A program made the translations under genes and the position numbers. Of a stretch of DNA of 13,060 nucleotides, positions 7,617 to 12,926 are shown piece by piece. How positions within the stretch are numbered: the first letter of the stretch is position 1; each line of letters begins with the position of its first letter. Location of the stretch: NCBI GenBank assembly GCA_029860565.1, contig JAOUAY010000022.1:1-13060 (forward strand). Direction: 5' to 3'. Under the pieces are notes generated by a model, which was given only the letters and a program-made list of their open reading frames with translations, did no database searches and was not told where the DNA came from. Origin of the DNA: Candidatus Nitrosopumilus sp. GTDB lineage: Archaea; Thermoproteota; Nitrososphaeria; Nitrososphaerales; Nitrosopumilaceae.

Positions 7617-7817
7617 ATGGTTCATGGCCAACACAATAAATCAAAAAACAACGGTGGATTTGCACTCATTATTTTAGGAGCATTGTTGTTGTTTCTTGCA
7701 CCAAATATCTATCAAGATATGCGAGAATTAGGTACAATGGCATTAATTGGAGGAATAATCATTGGAAGTATTGGATTTTATCTAAAATTTTTCAAAGGGC
7801 GAGTAAAACAGGAATGA
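7617..7817 (+). CDS. Small two-helix membrane protein
   Basis: The 66-residue protein starts 2 nt after the lysS stop, so it is almost certainly in the same transcript. A short polar N-terminus (HGQHNKSKNN) precedes a first hydrophobic segment at about 14-30 (GFALIILGALLLFLAP), a short acidic loop (YQDMREL), a second hydrophobic segment at about 40-57, rich in Gly and Ile, and a basic tail KFFKGRVKQE. By the positive-inside rule both ends would face the cytoplasm. No catalytic or binding motif is visible and I do not recognise the family. Its function is unknown. Confidence 0.72.
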   Translation: MVHGQHNKSKNNGGFALIILGALLLFLAPNIYQDMRELGTMALIGGIIIGSIGFYLKFFKGRVKQE

Positions 7818-7832
7818 AGAAAGATTAATTTT

Positions 7833-7852
7833 TTGGAGAAAGTTGGAGAAAG
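7833..7852 (+). repeat. Tandem 10-nt repeat carrying two Shine-Dalgarno cores
   Basis: TTGGAGAAAG occurs twice in direct succession (7833-7842 and 7843-7852). The second GGAG core (7845-7848) ends 6 nt before the ATG at 7855, ideal spacing for ribosome binding, and this decides the start. The first copy lies 10 nt farther upstream. The TTG at 7843 that could open a longer frame is part of this repeat. Confidence 0.6.
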
Positions 7853-7854
7853 AT

Positions 7855-8637
7855 ATGGGATTTTTTGGTAAAAAAAAGACAGAAGAAGTAGCAGCTGAAA
7901 AAAATGAAGAGGTAATCCTAAAAGAAGAACTTGAAGGGGAAGTAGAAAAACTACAAAAAGAGTTTAGAGAAAAACAGGAAGAACTAGATAATATTACACA
8001 AAAAATTGAGACAGTAAGAAAAGAGTACGATATTACAACTAGCAACATAATGTCGGTAAAAAAAGAACTTAATCAAAAAAAGATGGAATTAGATATTGTT
8101 CAACGAGAATACAAAGAGATTAGAGAGAGAAATAAAAAATCAGAATTAATTAAAGATTCAAAATGGATTGAGGAATTTAAAAAAAATGAAGAGCACCATT
8201 CAAAAATAAAACAGGAATTAGATGAATTTACAAAAAAATACGATGAAGTCAAAGAGCAGATCATACAGGAACAATCTACACTTCACAGCATAAGAAAACA
8301 ACAAGTTGAAGTTGAAAGCGAACTAGATGAAGCAAACTCCAGATTGTATAATGCAAAAGAAGAATTAGAAAAAAAAGACCATTTTGAGGATACAAGCATT
8401 CTAACTCCTTCTGAAAAAGGATTCATTGAGGGTGAAAATAATAATACAAAAAGTTCTGCAGGTATAATTGAAGCCGCAAGTGCAGTTGTAGGCTCATTAA
8501 AATCAAAACTCAATACGACATTAAAAGAATTGGAAACAGTTCAATCATTATTAGAGAAAGAAAAAGAGGATCACAAAAAAACTAAAAAAGATTTAGAAAA
8601 ACTGAAATCAACTACAACCACGACAGATAAATCATAG
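7855..8637 (+). CDS. Coiled-coil protein of unknown function
   Basis: From the ATG at 7855 the protein has 260 residues and is dominated by Lys and Glu. After a short N-terminus (MGFFGKKKTEE) an almost unbroken heptad-like pattern runs from about residue 18 to 180. A short non-helical link (TSILTPSEKGFIEGENNN, about 182-199) follows, then a small Ala/Ser-rich helix (AGIIEAASAVVGSL) and a second coiled coil to about 250, ending in a Thr-rich tail. There is no ATP-binding site, so it is not an SMC or Rad50 protein. The MGFFGKK N-terminus is short, aromatic and basic and could touch the membrane. It is the last gene of the elp3-lysS group, after the small membrane protein, with which it may act. 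Its stop overlaps the converging PPOX-type gene. Confidence 0.75.
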   Translation: MGFFGKKKTEEVAAEKNEEVILKEELEGEVEKLQKEFREKQEELDNITQKIETVRKEYDITTSNIMSVKKELNQKKMELDIVQREYKEIRERNKKSELIKDSKWIEEFKKNEEHHSKIKQELDEFTKKYDEVKEQIIQEQSTLHSIRKQQVEVESELDEANSRLYNAKEELEKKDHFEDTSILTPSEKGFIEGENNNTKSSAGIIEAASAVVGSLKSKLNTTLKELETVQSLLEKEKEDHKKTKKDLEKLKSTTTTTDKS

Positions 8638-9072
8638 ATTTGTAAAATGTTTTTGCCATTTTGATTTTATTGCTTGTTCTGAAATACCAATATCATACAA
8701 AGGAGAAGTTACTTCAGATACATTTGAGATATCAACTAATACAATTGAGTTTATTGGGCTTTTGATGCCATTAATTCTATAATAATTCAGTATCGCCTCA
8801 AAAGTGTCCCCAGTTTCAATAGTTTTAGCCATGCCCCGAAACAAGTATCCCTTGCGAAGAAGAGGATCAATTACATTGATTTCAACATTAGGGTTATCTT
8901 GTAGATTCTTAATTGTGTCAGGTGAGCGAATATTTGCAAATGCCAATGTTTTAGAGGTCCAACCAATGAGGGTACCCTTTGGAGAAATGTTTGGTTTGCC
9001 ATCAGATGAAACAGTTGCAACATAACCAAGTTTTTGTAAATTCAAAAAGTCCTTAATTTCTTGAGTGATCAT
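8632..9072 (-). CDS. PPOX-fold flavin-binding protein
   Basis: The 146-residue protein belongs to the pyridoxamine-5'-phosphate-oxidase-like split-barrel family, small dimeric proteins that bind FMN or a related flavin such as F420. The opening EIKDFLNLQKLGYVATVS is followed by DGKPNISPKGT, the strand-turn that holds the flavin phosphate; then come LAFANIRSPDTIKNLQDNPNV and a central LFRGMAKTIETGD strand-turn-strand. The C-terminal 40 residues are less conserved in the family. It is probably an oxidoreductase or flavin carrier rather than true PdxH, because the PLP-site residues and full length are lacking. The stop codon overlaps the end of the coiled-coil gene by 6 nt, tail to tail. The substrate is unknown. 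Confidence 0.85.
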   Translation of the reverse strand: MITQEIKDFLNLQKLGYVATVSSDGKPNISPKGTLIGWTSKTLAFANIRSPDTIKNLQDNPNVEINVIDPLLRKGYLFRGMAKTIETGDTFEAILNYYRINGIKSPINSIVLVDISNVSEVTSPLYDIGISEQAIKSKWQKHFTNL

Positions 9073-9116
9073 CTATATTATTATTTAAAAAAATGGAATG
9101 TATTTAGTTTTCACAA

Positions 9117-9215
9117 TCATCGCATAATTTCAGCCATCTCTATAGAAAAGAAGAAAAAACCAATTACACTTCCAGCGATTGCAATCCAGGCAACAACCTG
9201 TTTGATTTTAGACAT
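9117..9215 (-). CDS. 32-residue single-span membrane peptide
   Basis: The frame starts at an ATG (9213-9215) and ends at TGA (9117-9119). It encodes MSKIKQ followed by one hydrophobic span, VVAWIAIAGSVIGFFFFS (about 7-24), then the polar tail IEMAEIMR. The basic N-terminus and acidic start of the tail fit an N-in topology. It reads the same way as the PPOX-type gene and ends 44 nt before it. It is divergent from another tiny membrane gene at 9299. I recognise no family; the basis is the well-formed hydrophobic span and its neat fit between genes. Confidence 0.55.
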   Translation of the reverse strand: MSKIKQVVAWIAIAGSVIGFFFFSIEMAEIMR

Positions 9216-9267
9216 ACGATAAGAAGATTTCAAACTCACTATTGAATCTAATTGATATCTTCAGACA

Positions 9268-9274
9268 ATTATAA
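9268..9274 (+). promoter_or_regulatory. TATA box for the 49-residue membrane peptide gene
   Basis: ATTATAA is centred about 28 nt before the ATG at 9299 in the 83-nt divergent gap, which is standard archaeal spacing. It supports the gene downstream being real. Confidence 0.4.
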
Positions 9275-9298
9275 CTAGACAGATAAGGACTAGTAGTA

Positions 9299-9448
9299 AT
9301 GGCAAGCATCAAGGATATTGGAAAATTCTTTTTATTCATAGTTGGAGGATTAGTTGCCATAATAGTAGGATCATTTATGATTAGAGGAACTATGCACCTG
9401 TGGGATAAGCCAGGAAAAGAAAAAACAGACAATGAAAAAAAGGACTAA
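9299..9448 (+). CDS. 49-residue single-span membrane peptide
   Basis: The frame runs from an ATG at 9299 to TAA at 9446-9448. After MASIKDIGK comes one hydrophobic segment, FFLFIVGGLVAIIVGSFMI (about 10-28), then RGTMHLWDKPGKEKTDNEKKD, a highly charged tail. A TATA-like element at the right distance and an AAGGA about 10 nt before the start support expression. The long open frame on the opposite strand here reads as low-complexity shadow sequence. The HLWDKPG-type juxtamembrane motif is distinctive, but I do not recognise the family. Small anchors of this type often attach to respiratory or transport complexes; that is only a guess. Confidence 0.65.
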   Translation: MASIKDIGKFFLFIVGGLVAIIVGSFMIRGTMHLWDKPGKEKTDNEKKD

Positions 9449-9477
9449 AAAGTAAGGTCTATATAACAAAATTTAGA

Positions 9478-9777
9478 TTGCTACAAGATTCGACAATTAG
9501 AAAGTCACTTGATCAATACATTCAAAGAAGAATTCAGGAAATACCAACTGAAATAAAACAGACATTTCCAGCTATTAAACAAATTTGGAAGTGCGACAAA
9601 GAAGCAGACTTTCTTTATGGATACTATGTTGGAAAAATTGAGGAGGGATCTTTACATTATCTGCTCAAAGCAACCCGTGCATCAGCTGGAGGATATGTAG
9701 ATACATTTGAAATAAGAGGCATCATTGAAACTCACAAAAAAACACTACAGGATACAATAAGATCTGCAATCAATTAG
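9478..9777 (+). CDS. Unrecognised 99-residue protein
   Basis: The frame begins with a TTG at 9478; no ATG or GTG exists in frame back to the preceding stop, so a TTG start is the best choice. The N-terminal 35 residues (SLDQYIQRRIQEIPTEIKQTF) are helical, the middle FLYGYYVGKIEEGSLHYLL looks like a beta hairpin or strand-turn-helix, and the C-terminus is helical (IIETHKKTLQDTIRSAI). It has one cysteine (IWKCDKEAD) and no membrane segment or catalytic motif. It lies 29 nt after the membrane peptide gene and before the cysteine-rich genes, all on the plus strand. The composition matches the genome. Function unknown. Confidence 0.7.
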   Translation: MLQDSTIRKSLDQYIQRRIQEIPTEIKQTFPAIKQIWKCDKEADFLYGYYVGKIEEGSLHYLLKATRASAGGYVDTFEIRGIIETHKKTLQDTIRSAIN

Positions 9778-9811
9778 AGAAGTAAAAATAGAACATCAAT
9801 ACAGTACACAT

Positions 9812-9985
9812 ATGGTAGGACCACAGGATGGAGGGTTTGGCTTTGATCAATCAAAAAAATATACAAGCGTGGAAAATATTGAAGAGATTTGTGTTCAGTG
9901 TCAAGCAGGTCAGCATAAAAAATGCTTAAAAAAATCAAAAGAACAAGAAGTTTGTGAATGCGATCATTGTATGATTTACGGTTAA
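9812..9985 (+). CDS. 57-residue Cys-rich protein, probable zinc binder
   Basis: The frame runs from ATG 9812 to TAA 9983-9985. The first 20 residues are Gly-rich and polar (VGPQDGGFGFDQ). The rest carries a compact set of metal ligands: Cys27, Cys30, His35, Cys38, Cys48, Cys50, His52 and Cys53, spaced C-x2-C-x4-H-x2-C and then C-x-C-x-H-C. This can hold one zinc, perhaps two. Lys-rich stretches between the ligands (HKKCLKKSKEQ) could contact nucleic acid. No known zinc-finger class matches exactly. It lies 34 nt after the 99-residue gene and 44 nt before another tiny Cys-rich gene. It is too short for routine gene finding, so it may be unannotated in many genomes. Confidence 0.68.
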   Translation: MVGPQDGGFGFDQSKKYTSVENIEEICVQCQAGQHKKCLKKSKEQEVCECDHCMIYG

Positions 9986-10015
9986 ATTAAAAGAACATAA
10001 TAATTCTAGTCAGAA

Positions 10016-10019
10016 GGAG
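10016..10019 (+). promoter_or_regulatory. Shine-Dalgarno core of the 36-residue gene
   Basis: GGAG within AGAAGGAGA, 10 nt before the ATG at 10030, is one of the clearest ribosome-binding sites in the window. Because most other starts look leaderless, it suggests that this gene is translated from the transcript of the gene before it. Confidence 0.5.
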
Positions 10020-10029
10020 ACACCTCAAT

Positions 10030-10140
10030 ATGCAATGCAATAATAAAAAAATTGGATGTTATCACGATAGTTCAATACATAGTGATGGAAATGGGAAATG
10101 CCTAGTACGTGGATGTAAATGTACGGAATTTAAAAGTTAG
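10030..10140 (+). CDS. 36-residue Cys-rich peptide
   Basis: The frame runs from ATG 10030 to TAG 10138-10140, behind a strong ribosome-binding site. The peptide has five cysteines and two histidines in 36 residues: Cys3, Cys10, His12, His17, Cys24, Cys29 and Cys31, ending GCKCTEFKS. It has no hydrophobic segment. The ligand content suggests that it binds one metal ion, most likely zinc, or acts in thiol chemistry. Its C-x-C end resembles the C-x-C of the preceding 57-residue protein, which hints at relatedness or a shared role. The stop overlaps by 3 nt the stop of the converging minus-strand gene. No family recognised. Confidence 0.6.
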   Translation: MQCNNKKIGCYHDSSIHSDGNGKCLVRGCKCTEFKS

Positions 10141-10469
10141 AGACCAGACAATTTATTTTCCAATTCTTGGATTTTGTTTTGATATTCGTTAGAAATATTT
10201 TGGGCAAACTCTTTGTGTGCCAAAATTATTGCAGATAACGCATCTTTGTAGTTGGGATGGCCTTTCTTAATCACATCGCATGATTCAAGGGATATGATAT
10301 GGCCAGTAACAGTTGCAATTGCACCTTTTTGATTAAATTGTACAATTCCACCAAAGGCTTCAATTTGCATATATGCAGATTCTGCTTTACACTTGTAAGT
10401 AACCCTGCCAGTTTCAGTGTTGAATAACTGAGTAATACCACCAGGTTTTCTGGTCACAGTAACTGTCAT
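10137..10469 (-). CDS. Unrecognised 110-residue protein with helical C-terminus
   Basis: The N-terminal 60 residues look like a small beta domain: MTVTVTRKPGGITQLFNT, TGRVTYKCKAESAYMQIEAFGG and IVQFNQKGAIATVTGHII alternate polar and hydrophobic residues. Residues about 78-110 form one amphipathic helix that could be a coiled coil (HKEFAQNISNEYQNKIQELE). Two cysteines (27 and 64) lack a metal-site pattern. There is no signal peptide or membrane segment. The start is the ATG at 10467-10469, with an ATTAATT element about 26 nt upstream on the minus strand suggesting its own leaderless promoter. It follows ferritin by 51 nt on the same strand. The name and role are unknown; it may be archaeal-lineage specific. 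Confidence 0.72.
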   Translation of the reverse strand: MTVTVTRKPGGITQLFNTETGRVTYKCKAESAYMQIEAFGGIVQFNQKGAIATVTGHIISLESCDVIKKGHPNYKDALSAIILAHKEFAQNISNEYQNKIQELENKLSGL

Positions 10470-10520
10470 GAAATGACTGGAAATAATGAGGTATTAATTA
10501 TTTTAGAAAGATGACGATTC

Positions 10521-11036
10521 CTAGGCGACAGTATCAGCTGGTGCTGCAGCATCCATTGCTAGAATTTTATCAATCTCATTAATTGCCAACTTGTCTCTAC
10601 CAATCAGATCAAATTTTTGCAAGACAGTTTCAAACTTTGTTTCTTCTTGAACTTGCTCATTGACAAACCATTCTAGAAATGCATACGTGGAATGATCCTT
10701 TTCTTTTTGTGCAATATCCACCATTGTGTGAATTGCTTTAGTTACTGTCTGTTCATTTTTCAATGCAGTTTTGATTAGTCCTTCAAGGGATTTGTATGAG
10801 CTTACAGGTGCTTTGATTGCAGAAATACTTGCAACTGCCCCCATATCGTTTAGATAATGAACAATTTTCAACATGTGAGTTCTTTCCTCATCAGATTGCA
10901 TGTAAAAATAGTTTGCAGAACCTTGATATCCTGTAACTTCACACCAGGAGGCCATTGCAAGATAGCTACTCGATGCGGATGCTTCTAATGTTACTTGATC
11001 ATTAAGGGCTTTTTTCATTTTAGGGGAAATTTTCAT
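10521..11036 (-). CDS. ftn: Ferritin (non-haem, FtnA type)
   Basis: Ferritin oxidises Fe(II) and stores it as a ferric mineral inside a 24-subunit shell. The protein has 171 residues in a four-helix bundle. All expected ferroxidase ligands are present: Glu18 (TLEASASSSYLA), Glu51 and His54 (SDEERTHMLK), Glu95, and Gln128 with Glu131 (NEQVQEETKFE). This pattern is the prokaryotic FtnA type, not bacterioferritin; the haem-ligand methionine arrangement is not apparent. The C-terminal tail AMDAAAPADTVA is Ala-rich and probably disordered. It begins 21 nt after the Nramp-like gene on the same strand, so cotranscription is likely; a T-rich element over the transporter's stop codon, about 26 nt before the ATG, could also give it a promoter of its own. 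Confidence 0.95.
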   Translation of the reverse strand: MKISPKMKKALNDQVTLEASASSSYLAMASWCEVTGYQGSANYFYMQSDEERTHMLKIVHYLNDMGAVASISAIKAPVSSYKSLEGLIKTALKNEQTVTKAIHTMVDIAQKEKDHSTYAFLEWFVNEQVQEETKFETVLQKFDLIGRDKLAINEIDKILAMDAAAPADTVA

Positions 11037-11057
11037 AATTTTACGTAATTTTCCACA

Positions 11058-12341
11058 TTAAAAAAACTTGCTAAAATTAGGACCAAATTTCAATACTGTA
11101 AACACAATTGCAAATCCAATAAGAAAAACAATTCCAGATGCACTCAGAACTTTTAATCCAAAAGATGGTTGATGTTCTTTATCAAGGAATTTTCCAGTAA
11201 CCAGTCTAAAATTGAAAATTGCAATCACAGGAGCTATTACAAACGACAAAACAGTTGCAAAATCAACTAATTCTTTGAGATTATTTCCGAATTGAAATAT
11301 TACCACTAGAGAACCACTTGAAATGATAATTAAAAAAATTATGTAAAATGTACGGAATTTTGTGCGTATTTTTTTCTCTTTTTTTGTAAAAATTAATTCC
11401 ACTGTTCTTTGTAATGACCTTGAATAACCATCAAAGACTGCAATGATTGTTCCAAACATTACAGTGAAAGCAGATGCTGCAATTATGATGTAACTCCAAT
11501 CTCCAATGGTCTGAGTGTATAACGTTACAATTTCATGTGCAAAAAGGGAATTGTTGTTGGGTAATGTCTCACCAGATCCATAAAAGATGTAAGATCCAAG
11601 TGTAACAAACATCACAGCAAGGATTCCTGTAATCAGATATGCCAATCGAAATTCAAATAAGGTTTCTTTTAGTTTTGGCTTGTAATTTGTTTGCTTCATT
11701 CTTTCCAGCGTCCATAAGCTATTCCAGCTAGAAAGATCGATAGCAGTAGGCATCCATCCCATTAATGCAAGTAAAAAAAAGATTCCTGACACATCCAAAA
11801 GATCTTTGGGTTCAAATCCAGGCACTGGTTCTATAGGACCGCTATACAACGTAAGTAAAAAAGCTGAAACGGTAGAAACCAGTAAAATGATAGCAATTAT
11901 CTTGATTAGACTATCAAGGACATTGTATTTTCCAATTGCCAAGATTCCAACACATACTGCAAACAAAAGTACTACAGTCCAGTCTCCAAGAAAATCAATT
12001 CCAAAAAGATTTTCAAAAAACCCTGCAGTTACAAATCCTACAGCTCCTGTTACAAAAAACATTGATGCAACAGTTAGCAAAAAATACAACCATAGTGCGG
12101 GCTTGCCAAGTTTCTTGTAACCATCAATGATACTTGTTTGTGTGGAATTTGCATAACGAGACCCATACTCAAAAAAAGGATATTTCAACAGAGTTACCAA
12201 AATTACAAATCCCAAAATCATCAAGCCAAAGTCGGCTCCTGCTCGAGTTGACTGTACTAGATGGGATACACCTATTGCAGTACATGCAAATAATATTCCA
12301 GGTCCTGCTGTCTTAGAAAATTGAGACATTTTTGCATTCAT
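11058..12341 (-). CDS. Nramp-like metal transporter with divergent metal site
   Basis: With the ATG at 12339-12341 the protein has 427 residues and about eleven membrane spans, like the Nramp (SLC11) family that imports Mn2+ and Fe2+ with protons. The first span begins TAGPGILFACTAIG, clearly Nramp-like. However, the DPGN metal-binding motif of span 1 is replaced by GVSH (24-27), and the MPH motif of span 6 reads MPT (197-199, GWMPTAIDLSSWNSLW). The metal preference is therefore uncertain; some Nramp relatives with altered sites carry Mg2+. A TTG at 12350 in frame would add three residues, but the TATA-like element upstream fits the ATG better. Ferritin follows immediately, which favours a role in iron supply. 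Confidence 0.88.
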   Translation of the reverse strand: MNAKMSQFSKTAGPGILFACTAIGVSHLVQSTRAGADFGLMILGFVILVTLLKYPFFEYGSRYANSTQTSIIDGYKKLGKPALWLYFLLTVASMFFVTGAVGFVTAGFFENLFGIDFLGDWTVVLLFAVCVGILAIGKYNVLDSLIKIIAIILLVSTVSAFLLTLYSGPIEPVPGFEPKDLLDVSGIFFLLALMGWMPTAIDLSSWNSLWTLERMKQTNYKPKLKETLFEFRLAYLITGILAVMFVTLGSYIFYGSGETLPNNNSLFAHEIVTLYTQTIGDWSYIIIAASAFTVMFGTIIAVFDGYSRSLQRTVELIFTKKEKKIRTKFRTFYIIFLIIISSGSLVVIFQFGNNLKELVDFATVLSFVIAPVIAIFNFRLVTGKFLDKEHQPSFGLKVLSASGIVFLIGFAIVFTVLKFGPNFSKFF

Positions 12342-12371
12342 TATACTCAAAAAATATGTGAAAACCAGACA

Positions 12372-12377
12372 TATAAC
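12372..12377 (-). promoter_or_regulatory. TATA box of the Nramp-ferritin unit
   Basis: The minus strand reads TTATAT here, about 33 nt before the ATG at 12341, predicting a leader of only a few nt. The element is nearly symmetrical and could also act rightwards. Confidence 0.4.
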
Positions 12378-12382
12378 CTAAA

Positions 12383-12399
12383 ATTCTTGAAACAAGAAT
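12383..12399. promoter_or_regulatory. Palindrome upstream of the transporter promoter
   Basis: ATTCTTG (12383-12389) and CAAGAAT (12393-12399) are exact reverse complements around AAA. It sits directly upstream of the TATA-like element of the Nramp-like gene, where an archaeal activator or the BRE would lie. A metal-responsive dimeric regulator, for example of the DtxR type, is an obvious candidate but is not identified here. Confidence 0.4.
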
Positions 12400-12524
12400 A
12401 TGAGGCATGATTGCAAATACAATCCTAGAAATTTTGATCATCAGGTTTACAAATACACTAGTTATTCTACAAAAGAATCAATTGAATTTTAAATAATAAT
12501 CTCAATTTCATAAAGTTTAGATAA

Positions 12525-12896
12525 TCACAGAACATTCACATTCCAAGAATCATCAACCCAAACACCGATTACTTTGACATCCAAACCCCAAGAAGAAATA
12601 GTTTCAACTCCTTTTCTAATTTGGGAAATATGCTCTTCATCAGATACAGGATTTCCAGCACAATCATAATGACCAGACACCACAATCAGCTCAGATTTAT
12701 GGGCATTAATTGAAATGCCAACTTTAGTTTTAATTGACTCAAGATCCAAATTTCCGGCCACTACACGATCAACTCCAGGCTCAGTGATTACATCAACAAA
12801 ATCAATTGAATGATTTTCTTTAATCCATTTTGTTAATGGTATCTGTATTCTCCCATCCATACAAGATACAGATGTTGCAAATTTTCCTTCAGCCAT
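12525..12896 (-). CDS. Minimal beta-carbonic-anhydrase-like protein
   Basis: The 123-residue protein keeps the zinc-site pattern of beta-class carbonic anhydrases in a much shortened frame. Cys12-Met-Asp14-Gly-Arg16 (SCMDGRIQ) gives the first zinc Cys and the Asp/Arg pair, and His76-x2-Cys79 (SGHYDCAGNP) gives the other two ligands. Full beta enzymes have about 200 residues and longer helical arms, so this is a compact relative found in scattered archaea and bacteria. It may hydrate CO2, but a different zinc-dependent role is possible. The ATG at 12896 is about 26 nt from a TTAAAA element at 12919-12924, so it has its own leaderless promoter. It follows the tag gene by 29 nt. Confidence 0.78.
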   Translation of the reverse strand: MAEGKFATSVSCMDGRIQIPLTKWIKENHSIDFVDVITEPGVDRVVAGNLDLESIKTKVGISINAHKSELIVVSGHYDCAGNPVSDEEHISQIRKGVETISSWGLDVKVIGVWVDDSWNVNVL

Positions 12897-12918
12897 GTTT
12901 AAACAAAAACAAACTACC

Positions 12919-12926
12919 TTAAAAAT
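12919..12926 (-). promoter_or_regulatory. TATA box of the carbonic-anhydrase-like gene
   Basis: The minus strand reads ATTTTTAA, centred about 26 nt before the ATG at 12896. It touches the stop codon of the upstream tag gene, so the two genes can be transcribed separately even though they are close. Confidence 0.4.

Noticed and set aside
7843..7854. TTG start four codons upstream for the coiled-coil gene
   Set aside because: It falls within the duplicated ribosome-binding site; the ATG at 7855 has ideal spacing from GGAG.
9208..9432. Minus-strand frame of 74 codons opposite the 49-residue membrane peptide gene
   Set aside because: Its low-complexity composition looks like a shadow; the plus-strand frame has a hydrophobic span and a promoter-like element.
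11041..11048. TTACGTAA palindrome between the transporter and ferritin
   Set aside because: Only 8 nt and not extended by flanks; likely chance in AT-rich DNA.
11808..11824. GGGTTCAAATCCAGGC resembling a tRNA T-arm
   Set aside because: It codes for a loop of the transporter (PGFEPK region) and no other cloverleaf arm is present.
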